Shown in pieces: positions 54,328 to 62,130 of a stretch of 64,000 bases of DNA. Under the pieces are notes generated by a model. The model was not told where the DNA came from and did not search any database. It was given only the letters and a program-made list of their open reading frames with translations. Position 1 is the stretch's first letter, and each line of letters begins with the position of its first letter. The stretch spans positions 59,471-123,470 of the forward strand of contig NZ_PSNW01000013.1 of the NCBI RefSeq assembly GCF_002930645.1, in the 5' to 3' direction. The translations under genes were made by a program, and so were the position numbers. The stretch is from Solimonas fluminis (GTDB taxonomy: Bacteria > Pseudomonadota > Gammaproteobacteria > Nevskiales > Nevskiaceae).

Positions 54328-55578
54328 ATGGGCAGTGTGCCGGGCAGCCGCAAGCAGAGGATTTCCTGGGCGTTCTACGACTGGGCCAACTCCGCCTTCG
54401 CCACCACCGTGATGGCGGGCTTCTTCCCGCTGTTCTTCGCCCAGTACTGGGCTGGTGGCCTGGCGGCCGGGGAGCGCACCTTCTGGCTGGGCGTCGCCAG
54501 CTCGGTCTCCAGCATCGTGGTGATGATCCTGGCGCCGCTGCTGGGCGGCCTGGCGGACCGGCGCGGCTACAAGAAGCGTTTCCTGTTTGCCACGACCCTG
54601 CTCGGAGCCTGTTCCACCGCTGCGATGTACGGGGTGGCCCAGGGCGACTGGAGCACGGCGCTGCTGCTGTTCACGCTGGCGTCCATCGGCTTCTTCGCCG
54701 GCACTTCGTTCTACGACTCGCTGATCGTCAACGTCTCCTCCGAGGCGGACATGGACCGGACCTCGGCGCTGGGATACGGACTGGGCTATCTCGGCGGCGG
54801 CCTGCTGTTCGCACTCAACGTGTTCATGTTCCAGAAGCCTCAGAGCTTCGGCCTGGAGAACGGCGCGGAGGCGATCCTGCTGTCCTTCCTGATGGTAGGC
54901 ATCTGGTGGGTGCTGTTCTCGCTGCCGCTGTTCCGCAACGTGCAGGAGCATCCGCAACCCGCTGCCGGCGACGACTGGCAGCAGCTCAAGGCGACCTTCC
55001 GCCAGATCCTGACGATGAAGCCGGTGCTGTACTTCCTGGCGGCCTACTGGCTCTATATCGACGCGGTGGACACCATCATCCGCATGGCGGTGGATTACGG
55101 CGTGAAGCTGGGCTTCGACCCCGGGGCGCTGATCAAGGCGCTGCTGCTGGTGCAGTTCCTCGGCTTTCCCGCCGCCGTGGCCTACGGTTGGCTGGCGGAC
55201 CGCTTCGGCACCAAGACCATGCTGTACGTCGCCATCGGCATCTACATCGGCGTGACCTGCTGGGCCTACACCCTGCAGACCGAGGCGCAGTTCTACTGGA
55301 TGGCCGCGGCCATCGCGACGGTGCAGGGTGGCATCCAATCGCTGTCGCGCTCCTATTACGCCAAGCTGATCCCGCCCGACCAGGCTGGCCAGTTCTTCGG
55401 CTTCTACAACATGCTGGGCAAGTTCGCCGCGGTGCTGGGGCCGATCGTCGTGGGCCAGACGGCGCTGCTGGTGGACAACCAGCGCCTGCCGATCCTGACG
55501 CTGCTGCCGTTCTTCGTGCTGGGAGCTTGGCTGCTGAGCAAGGTTCAGGGGCCTGAAAGCCGCTCTGTAGGGAGATAG
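54328..55578 (+). CDS. MFS transporter, UMF1/Atg22-like family
   Basis: 416 residues with about 12 membrane helices. The UMF1 hallmark WAFYDWANSAFATTVMAGFFPLFF is at the N-terminus (motif YDWANSAF near residues 18-25), and LADRFGTKTMLYVAIG is in the second half. In fungi Atg22 exports amino acids from vacuoles; bacterial members are uncharacterised transporters. It ends inside the left arm of an inverted repeat: the TAG stop is shared with that arm. Confidence 0.88.
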   Translation: MGSVPGSRKQRISWAFYDWANSAFATTVMAGFFPLFFAQYWAGGLAAGERTFWLGVASSVSSIVVMILAPLLGGLADRRGYKKRFLFATTLLGACSTAAMYGVAQGDWSTALLLFTLASIGFFAGTSFYDSLIVNVSSEADMDRTSALGYGLGYLGGGLLFALNVFMFQKPQSFGLENGAEAILLSFLMVGIWWVLFSLPLFRNVQEHPQPAAGDDWQQLKATFRQILTMKPVLYFLAAYWLYIDAVDTIIRMAVDYGVKLGFDPGALIKALLLVQFLGFPAAVAYGWLADRFGTKTMLYVAIGIYIGVTCWAYTLQTEAQFYWMAAAIATVQGGIQSLSRSYYAKLIPPDQAGQFFGFYNMLGKFAAVLGPIVVGQTALLVDNQRLPILTLLPFFVLGAWLLSKVQGPESRSVGR

Positions 55579-55674
55579 TGCTAAGGGCTAAGGACTGAGT
55601 GCTCAGTAAAAGAATGCCGGCCCACTAGCCGCATCCAGCTTTTACTAAGCACTCAGTCCTTAGCACTCAGCACT
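55577..55674. repeat. 36-bp inverted repeat pair between the MFS and acyltransferase genes
   Basis: Left arm 55577-55612 and right arm 55639-55674 are reverse complements with four mismatches, spaced by 26 bp. The arms contain CTAAGGACTGAGTGCT and look like a composite of GTGCTAAG/GAGTGCT units. The structure could act as a terminator for the two convergent genes; its origin may be a small non-autonomous element. Confidence 0.85.
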
Positions 55675-55681
55675 GTCGGCG

Positions 55682-56296
55682 CTACGGCTGCTCAACCGCA
55701 AAATTGTCCGGCCGTTTGGCGCCGACCGTCCTGTAGAACTCGAACACCGGGCGCATGTCGGCCTCCCAGTTTCCCGTGGGGCGGAACAGCCACTCGATGC
55801 CGGCCTTCTTGCGCTTGTAGTCGATATAAGCCACCGCCACCGGCACGTTCGCAGCCTGGGCCATGTGCCAGAAGCCGCGCTTCCAGACGGTGACGCGCGA
55901 GCGTGTGCCTTCCGGCGTCAGCGCCAGCAGCAGTTGTGGCCGCGACTCGAAGATACGCACCGTCTCGGCGACCAGCCCGCCGGGGGCCGTACGGTCCACC
56001 GGAATGCCGCCCACACGGCGGAACAATCCACCCAGTGGACCCTTGAACAGGGTGTGCTTGCCGAAGAAATTGAAGTGCAACTGCGTGACGAAAATCGCCG
56101 CCAAGCCATAGACGAAGTCCCAGTTGGAGCTGTGCGGGGCGGCGATGATGATCAGCTTGGGTTCGTCGGGCAGGCGCACGTCCACGCTCCAGCCGGTCAG
56201 CGTCAGGATGCTGCGGCCCACCCAGTAGCGGAAGGCATTCGGCGCCCGTGGCACCGAGGGGCCGGCCTCCACGATGAAACGTTCGGTATGCGCCAT
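55682..56296 (-). CDS. 1-acyl-glycerol-3-phosphate acyltransferase-like (PlsC family)
   Basis: 204 residues. Acyltransferase motif I is APHSSNWDFVYG (an H-x4-D form, HSSNWD), motif III is TPEGTRSRV. The family joins acyl chains to lysophospholipids or similar acceptors at the inner membrane. No clear membrane anchor beyond a short hydrophobic N-terminal part. It is the last gene of the moxR/DUF58/transglutaminase operon, 5 bp after the previous stop. Confidence 0.88.
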   Translation of the reverse strand: MAHTERFIVEAGPSVPRAPNAFRYWVGRSILTLTGWSVDVRLPDEPKLIIIAAPHSSNWDFVYGLAAIFVTQLHFNFFGKHTLFKGPLGGLFRRVGGIPVDRTAPGGLVAETVRIFESRPQLLLALTPEGTRSRVTVWKRGFWHMAQAANVPVAVAYIDYKRKKAGIEWLFRPTGNWEADMRPVFEFYRTVGAKRPDNFAVEQP

Positions 56297-56301
56297 CGCT
56301 T

Positions 56302-58278
56302 TCAGGTCCGTATCGCCTTGATGACCTGCGCCAACTCTTTCTGCAGTGCAGGTGTAGCGCCTTCCAGGTAGCGAAGCTGCTGGTAGATCCCGGCCGCGCG
56401 GCGCACGGCGCTGCCCAACTCCGGTGTTTCCAGGGCTACACGCTCGGCAAAGCTACCGGCACCCTCAGCAGGCCGCTGCGCGATGCCGGCGCGCAGCAGG
56501 CGCCTCTGCAGCTGTGCCCAGAGCCTGACCGCCACTTCCTGATTGCGCGCCGGCGTGAACTGCCGCAGCAGCAGCAGGCCGATGATTCCCAGGATCAGGC
56601 TCGCGGTAACGGTCAGCACGATGACCATGCTGCGCCAGTCCTGGATGCCGATGCGACGCATGAGGTCCATTTGTACCTCCGGACCATAGGCCAGCACCCA
56701 GCGGTTCCACTGGGTGTTCATCCAGTCCCACTGTGCGGTCAGATTGTCCCGGATCCAGTTCCACCCACCGCGTTGCAGGAAGCCGGGCAATTCGCCGCTG
56801 GCCTGCATCGCTTCGGACAAGCCGAGCTCGATGCGATTGGGCGCTACGGCCGCAGTAGGATCCACGCGCACCCAGCCCTTGCTTTCCAGCCAGACCTCGC
56901 TCCAGGCATGGGCATCGGCATCGCTGACGCGAAAGAAGTCGCCCAGTTCGTTCCTCTCGCCACCCTGGTAGCCGGTCACGACGCGTGCGGGGATTCCGGC
57001 AGCGCGCATCAGGAAGGTGAAGGCGCTGGAGTAATGCTCGCAGAACCCGCGGCGCGTTTCGAAGAGGAAGTCATCCACGCTGTTCCGGCCCAATGGCGGT
57101 GGCTGCAGGGTGTAGACGAACGGCTGTTGGCGGAACATCCGCAGCGCAGCCCGGATGACGGCCTCCGGGGCGGCGTGCTCCGCCTGCAACTGCTGGGCAA
57201 GAGCCACCGTGCGCGGATTGAACCCGCGCGGCAGCGAGAGATTGACTCTTCGGACCGACTCCGGGAGCTCTTTCTGCAGCACGTGATTCGGGTGGGAGGT
57301 CAGTACGTAGAGTTCGCGCGTGATGACGTCACGCCCCTTCATGAGTTGGTACTCGGAGGCGATGAAACTCTTGTCGGGCCGCGTGGTGGGGTCGGGGACG
57401 TCGAGCGCGAACAGCCAAGGGCCACGATGGGGTTCGACGATGATCTCGTAGCGTACCGCGGGCGGCAGCAGCTCCGCCTCCGGGGTCTGGATGCGCAGCG
57501 AGAGGCTGCTGGCCTTCCAAGCCCGTCCGTCGAAGCTGTCGAAGACCGGCCCGCGCCAGTAGCGTTCGCGGGGCGGCGGCTCACGGTCGAAGAACCGGAC
57601 CGAGAAAGCCTGGCGGTTGGACATGATCAGGCTGGAGATATCACCGGGCGCCATTTCGTTCGACATACCGCTGAGCGCAGCGCCGGCATCCGACGGAATG
57701 CCCCAGAGCGGGCCCGGAATTCGCGGAAACAGCAGGAAGAACAGCAGGGTGATCGGCAGTGATATCGCCACCATGCGGCTGCCGCTGACCAGGATATTCC
57801 TCAGCGGCAGCGCTTCCGCGGGGTGATTGACGTCGATCAGCAAGGCGGTGATCGCGGAGGCGCAGAGCAGCAGATAGCCGGCGGTCCAGATTTCCTGGGA
57901 GTTCAGGAAGTGCGTCAACAGGATGAAGTACATCAGGAACACGGTAACCATGACGTCGCGGCGGGAGCGCATCTCCAGCAGCTTGAGCACCGACATGATC
58001 ATCAGCAGGGCGATGCCGGGAAGTTGACCGTGGATGCGGCCATAGCTGGCGTAGATGCCTGCGAAGGACAGCACAGCGAGGCAGGTGCGAAGCCAGGGAG
58101 GTGGTAGTTTCCATTGGCGCAGCGCGATCAGCAGCCTCCATCCCAGACCGGCGGCCACGAGCGCGGACTCCCAGGCAGGCAAGCTGGGCAAGTGGACCAC
58201 CAGCACCAGCGCCAGCACAGCGATCAGGCGTAGCAGCGAGGTTTGATTGAGGTAGTCTGAGGGGATTGCGGCTTTCAT
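56302..58278 (-). CDS. tgpA: DUF3488/transglutaminase-like membrane protein (TgpA type)
   Basis: 658 residues. N-terminal membrane part with five to six helices (about 15-200), a periplasmic transglutaminase domain (about 365-490) and a C-terminal helix followed by a cytoplasmic DUF4129-like tail (about 560-658). Catalytic triad: Cys in RRGFCEHYSSAFTF, His in DADAHAWSEVWL, Asp in WVRVDPTAAV. TgpA of Pseudomonas is essential and faces the periplasm. The ATG at 58278 opens the first helix. It is the normal partner of the DUF58 and MoxR genes upstream. Confidence 0.92.
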   Translation of the reverse strand: MKAAIPSDYLNQTSLLRLIAVLALVLVVHLPSLPAWESALVAAGLGWRLLIALRQWKLPPPWLRTCLAVLSFAGIYASYGRIHGQLPGIALLMIMSVLKLLEMRSRRDVMVTVFLMYFILLTHFLNSQEIWTAGYLLLCASAITALLIDVNHPAEALPLRNILVSGSRMVAISLPITLLFFLLFPRIPGPLWGIPSDAGAALSGMSNEMAPGDISSLIMSNRQAFSVRFFDREPPPRERYWRGPVFDSFDGRAWKASSLSLRIQTPEAELLPPAVRYEIIVEPHRGPWLFALDVPDPTTRPDKSFIASEYQLMKGRDVITRELYVLTSHPNHVLQKELPESVRRVNLSLPRGFNPRTVALAQQLQAEHAAPEAVIRAALRMFRQQPFVYTLQPPPLGRNSVDDFLFETRRGFCEHYSSAFTFLMRAAGIPARVVTGYQGGERNELGDFFRVSDADAHAWSEVWLESKGWVRVDPTAAVAPNRIELGLSEAMQASGELPGFLQRGGWNWIRDNLTAQWDWMNTQWNRWVLAYGPEVQMDLMRRIGIQDWRSMVIVLTVTASLILGIIGLLLLRQFTPARNQEVAVRLWAQLQRRLLRAGIAQRPAEGAGSFAERVALETPELGSAVRRAAGIYQQLRYLEGATPALQKELAQVIKAIRT

Positions 58279-58294
58279 GGGAGCGACGGAAGGA

Positions 58295-59293
58295 TCAGCC
58301 CGGCTTGTACAGCGCCAATTCGCGCAGGCAGTCGTTCTGGTGTATCTCGCCACGGCCTGGCTTCAGCTCGATACCTGGCAGGCGCAGGCCATAGGCATGC
58401 TGCCGGTCTTCCATATCCAGTACCCAGCGGGTGAGCTGTGAGAGGCGCGACTCGGGATCGAGATCGCCCAAGCTGTCCCATTCCAGCCACAGTTCCTGGT
58501 CCAGCAACTCGGTGAACTGCTTGACCATGGGGGCACCGGGCGATTTCGGCAGGCTTTTCCAGTGCACGGACTTCATCGGGTCGCCACGATGGTAGTTGCG
58601 CAGGCCAGCGAACTCGTCCTGGCCCGCGATGTTGCTGGGCATCTGGCCGATGGCGCCCGAGGCGGAGGGCGGCATTCGGCCGGCGGTAGCCGGCTTTGGA
58701 TATACCAGGCAGGCCATGTCCAGTTCCGCCCAGGTCCAGGCGTGAAACAACCCGAGCGGAAACTCGGTGGACAGGCTGAATACCCGCGCAGGCAACCAGC
58801 CACGGCGTTCGGCAGGCAGCGCGATACGCAGGGTTGCCGTGCCCCGCGCCGGGACGTCGGCCATGACGGGTGGTTGGGTCTCCTTGGGCCAGGCCAGGGA
58901 GAAGCTGTAGCGCTGGGCAGGAGCAGGGTTGTCTACCAGAATCTCAAAATGCGCGACTTCCCCTGCGAACACGGGCGCTGTCTTGCCGGACCGCAGCTGC
59001 ACGTTCACCAGGTTGCCATGGGTGTGGTGCATGCACACAAGCCCGAGGGCACCCAGCAGGAAGGTCAGCAGGAAGCCCATGCTGTTCGAGTAGTTCATCG
59101 AGCCCAGCAGCATCACCAGGCCCATGAACGCATAGCCGTAGCCGAAGCGCGTAGGCACGATATAGACGCGCGTCCTCGGTACTGGTATCGGACCGGGCTG
59201 GCGCTTGACACGCGCCATCACCCAGGCGTCGATACGGGCCTGAGCAAACCGGATCGGGTGCAGCAGGAGCTTGAACACCAGCCAGAGGCGCAT
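58295..59293 (-). CDS. DUF58 family protein
   Basis: 332 residues. Two membrane helices near the N-terminus (about 50-90, including GYGYAFMGLVMLLGSMNYSNS), then a soluble region with the DUF58 motif FAGLRNYHRGDPMKSVHWKSLPKSPGAPMVKQF (core RNYHRGDPMKSVHWKS near residues 233-248), which resembles a von Willebrand A-type fold. In this operon type it is thought to assemble with MoxR. The ATG at 59293 is used; a TTG eight codons earlier is possible. Its stop is 16 bp before tgpA. Confidence 0.9.
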   Translation of the reverse strand: MRLWLVFKLLLHPIRFAQARIDAWVMARVKRQPGPIPVPRTRVYIVPTRFGYGYAFMGLVMLLGSMNYSNSMGFLLTFLLGALGLVCMHHTHGNLVNVQLRSGKTAPVFAGEVAHFEILVDNPAPAQRYSFSLAWPKETQPPVMADVPARGTATLRIALPAERRGWLPARVFSLSTEFPLGLFHAWTWAELDMACLVYPKPATAGRMPPSASGAIGQMPSNIAGQDEFAGLRNYHRGDPMKSVHWKSLPKSPGAPMVKQFTELLDQELWLEWDSLGDLDPESRLSQLTRWVLDMEDRQHAYGLRLPGIELKPGRGEIHQNDCLRELALYKPG

Positions 59294-59303
59294 CGCCCGC
59301 CGC

Positions 59304-60215
59304 TCAGGGGATGGCAACGCGTGCGAGGATATCGTCGGCCGTGGGTGCGCCGCCCTCGCGCTCGCTGGCGGCGATCAGACGATGATTGACCACGGCGGCG
59401 AATACCGCCTGCACGTCCTCAGGGATCACGCCCTGGCGATTGGACAGCAGCGCCCAGGCTTGCGCCGCTCGCTTCAGCGCCAGCGCCGCACGCGGCGACA
59501 GGCCCTGCCGCAAGCCGTTGTGCTCGCGAGTGAAGCGCACCAGCGCCAGGATGTAGTCCACCAGTGCCGGCATCACGCGCACGGCCTTGACCTGGGTCTG
59601 CAGGTCCATCAACTGCTGAGAGGACAGGGCGGGTTGAACCTCGGTCAGCAGGTCGCGGCGCTCGCGCTCCAGCAGCAGGGCCTTTTCGGCCTCCGCGGCC
59701 GGGTAGCCCATGGAAATGCGCATCAGGAAGCGGTCCAGCTGCGATTCCGGCAGCGGGAACGTGCCGATCTGCTGTGCCGGATTCTGCGTGGCGATCACGA
59801 AGAATGGATCGGGCAGGGGGCGCGTCTCGCCCTCGGCTGTTACCTGGCGCTCCTCCATCGCCTCCAGCAGGGCTGACTGCGTCTTGGGGCTGGCGCGGTT
59901 GACCTCGTCGGCCAGGACCAGCTGCGAGAAGATCGGCCCCGGGTGGAAGCGGAAGCCGGCAGCCTGCGGCTCGTAGATCGACACGCCGATGATGTCGGCC
60001 GGCAACAGGTCGCTGGTGAACTGGACGCGCTGGAAACCCAGGCCCAGGACCTTGGCCAGACTCAGCGCCAGCGTGGTCTTGCCCACGCCGGGAATGTCCT
60101 CGATCAACAGGTGGCCGCGGGCGAGCAGGCAGGCGGTGGCCAGGCGGATCTGGTTGTGCTTGCCGAGGATGATCTGGTTGAGCGCGTCGAGCGCTGGCTG
60201 GATGGCGGAGGTCAT
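59304..60215 (-). CDS. MoxR family AAA+ ATPase
   Basis: 303 residues. AAA_3 ATPase: Walker A DIPGVGKTTLALS (near 40-52), Walker B LVLADEVNRASPKTQSALLEAMEE (motif LADEVNRASP near 101), sensor 1 VIATQNPAQQIGTFPLPE and an AAA lid (about 225-303). It likely remodels a protein partner together with DUF58. It is the first gene of the four-gene minus operon; its ATG lies 157 bp from the divergent patatin gene. Confidence 0.93.
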   Translation of the reverse strand: MTSAIQPALDALNQIILGKHNQIRLATACLLARGHLLIEDIPGVGKTTLALSLAKVLGLGFQRVQFTSDLLPADIIGVSIYEPQAAGFRFHPGPIFSQLVLADEVNRASPKTQSALLEAMEERQVTAEGETRPLPDPFFVIATQNPAQQIGTFPLPESQLDRFLMRISMGYPAAEAEKALLLERERRDLLTEVQPALSSQQLMDLQTQVKAVRVMPALVDYILALVRFTREHNGLRQGLSPRAALALKRAAQAWALLSNRQGVIPEDVQAVFAAVVNHRLIAASEREGGAPTADDILARVAIP

Positions 60216-60371
60216 CGGTTCTGGAGGGTCTGGATGCCCCAGTGTATACGCCTGGCGGTGGCTCGTGGATGAACGGCAGTTTCGGCCCGCCCGGGGCCTC
60301 CGGGCAGGGTTTGCGACCCCGCCGGAACTGGGCCACCATACCGGCTTCAATACCCGCACGCCGGAGCACAG

Positions 60372-61874
60372 GTGGACCGATACAGCCGCGAACTGAACCG
60401 CGAACTGGCGCATGCGACCGACTACCGTACCTGGTACGAGGCCGCCGACGAGCTGGACCGCCGAGACGGCCTCACCGAGTGGAAGGAGGACGACACCTCC
60501 GATGACTATGACTGGCGCCTGATCCGCTCCCGCCTGCGCCAGATCCGCCAGTACCGCGAGGACCGTGCCTGGATCAAGCTGATCCACCACCTGCGCCAGG
60601 GTCTGCACTGGAACCTCGGCAACACCGGCAATCCAGAGCTCTATGGCATCTGCCGCGTCAGCACCAAGCACCTGATCCGCGACTACATCACCGAGGTGGC
60701 TTCGGCGCTCAACGAGCTCTGCGATCTGGAGCTGCCGGAATTCCCGCATGCGGTGAAGCTCAAGTTCTTCGAGGAGGTGGCCAAGTCCTACGGCCGCTCC
60801 GCGCTGATGCTCTCCGGCGGTGCCACGCTGGGCCTGTTCCATGTCGGCGTGGTCAAGGCGCTGTTCCGCGAGGGGTTGGTGCCCACCGTGATGTCCGGCT
60901 CCAGCGCCGGCTCCGTCGTCGCCGCCACGGTTGGCACGCGCGCGCCGCATGAAGTCGAAGAGCTGATGGACCCGGAGAGCGCCTACTACCACTTCTGGCG
61001 CATCCTGCCGATCCGCCACATGCTGCGCCGCGGCGCCGTGATGGACCAGAGCCAACTCAAGCGCGCCATCGCCAAGAACGTCAAGGACCTGACCTTCGAA
61101 GAAGCTGCCAGGCTCTCGGGCCGCATCACCAACATCACCGTCTCGCCGGCCGGCGTGAACCAGCAGCCGCGGCTGCTCAACTACCTGACCTTCCCGTACC
61201 TGTACATGCGCGAGGCCGTGCTGGCCTCCTGTGCCGTGCCCATCCTGTTCCCGCCGGTCATGCTGATGACGCAGGACGAGAACGGCGAGCGCGTGCCCTA
61301 CATGCCGCTGCTGCGCTGGAACGACGGCTCCCTGAAGTCCGACCTGCCGACGCTGCGCCTGCGCCGCCTGCACAACGTCAACCACTTCATCGTCAGCCAG
61401 ACCAACCCGCACGTGCTGCCGTTCGTCTCGCGGCACGAGCCCAATACCCGCGGCCTGCTGCGCGCCGCGCGCAATTACGCCTTCTCTTCCATCAGCGGCC
61501 AGGCTCGCAGCATTCTCGACCTGGCGCGTTCCAACATGCCCAACGGCGTCCTGCGCACGCCGCTGGACACCGCCAGCTCGATCCTGGACCAGGACTACCG
61601 CGGCCACATCAACATCTTCCCCGAGGTGAGCATCTGGCGTTACGCCAACGTCACCGCCAACCCGACGATGGAATCGATCAAGCGCTTCATGCTGGAGGGC
61701 GAGCGCGCCACCTGGCCGCGCATCGAGATGATCCGCAACCAGAGCCTCATCAGCCAGACGCTGGACCAGTGCATGGAAAAGCTGGAGAGCCTGGGTACCG
61801 TCGTGGATCTGCCGCGCGGCAAGCCGGAACTGCGGGTGGTGAAGGGCGAGAGGGCTCGCCTGGGCAAGCCCTAG
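60372..61874 (+). CDS. Patatin-like phospholipase (DUF3336-containing)
   Basis: 500 residues from a GTG. N-terminal DUF3336 (about 10-140, WYEAADELDRRDGLTEWK) followed by a patatin domain (about 165-365). The oxyanion and nucleophile motifs are LSGGATLGLFHVGV and GSSAGSVVAA; the catalytic Asp is in WNDGSLKSDLP. The family acts as acyl hydrolase, related to eukaryotic TGL3/4/5. The closing tail (VVKGERARLGKP) is basic. A strong terminator follows. Confidence 0.9.
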   Translation: MDRYSRELNRELAHATDYRTWYEAADELDRRDGLTEWKEDDTSDDYDWRLIRSRLRQIRQYREDRAWIKLIHHLRQGLHWNLGNTGNPELYGICRVSTKHLIRDYITEVASALNELCDLELPEFPHAVKLKFFEEVAKSYGRSALMLSGGATLGLFHVGVVKALFREGLVPTVMSGSSAGSVVAATVGTRAPHEVEELMDPESAYYHFWRILPIRHMLRRGAVMDQSQLKRAIAKNVKDLTFEEAARLSGRITNITVSPAGVNQQPRLLNYLTFPYLYMREAVLASCAVPILFPPVMLMTQDENGERVPYMPLLRWNDGSLKSDLPTLRLRRLHNVNHFIVSQTNPHVLPFVSRHEPNTRGLLRAARNYAFSSISGQARSILDLARSNMPNGVLRTPLDTASSILDQDYRGHINIFPEVSIWRYANVTANPTMESIKRFMLEGERATWPRIEMIRNQSLISQTLDQCMEKLESLGTVVDLPRGKPELRVVKGERARLGKP

Positions 61875-61913
61875 AATCTTGCTTGGACCATTGAACAGGG
61901 TCATGACGTTGTG

Positions 61914-61947
61914 ACAACAATGCCCGCCGGCCGGCGGGCATTGTTGT
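61914..61947 (+). terminator. Terminator after the patatin gene
   Basis: A perfect 17-bp palindrome ACAACAATGCCCGCCGG / CCGGCGGGCATTGTTGT followed by TGTTCTCC. It is the strongest hairpin in this part of the window. Confidence 0.9.
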
Positions 61948-62130
61948 TGTGTTCTCCCCAAGCTCGCCCTCCAGGGGAGTTGGCGGCATGGAACCACGTT
62001 TCGTGCGGGCCGGAAAATTTAGTGCGTCCGGACTGCCAACAAAGTCTCAGCTGACGACTGAATCCGATTGCCGGGCTGGCATGGGCTCTTGTTCACTCCG
62101 GGTCATCTTCATTTGTCTCGGAGTGTGCTC

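Noticed and set aside
60216..61997. Minus-strand extension of the moxR frame across the patatin gene
   Set aside because: The MoxR family starts at the ATG at 60215; the extension is antisense to a well-supported gene.
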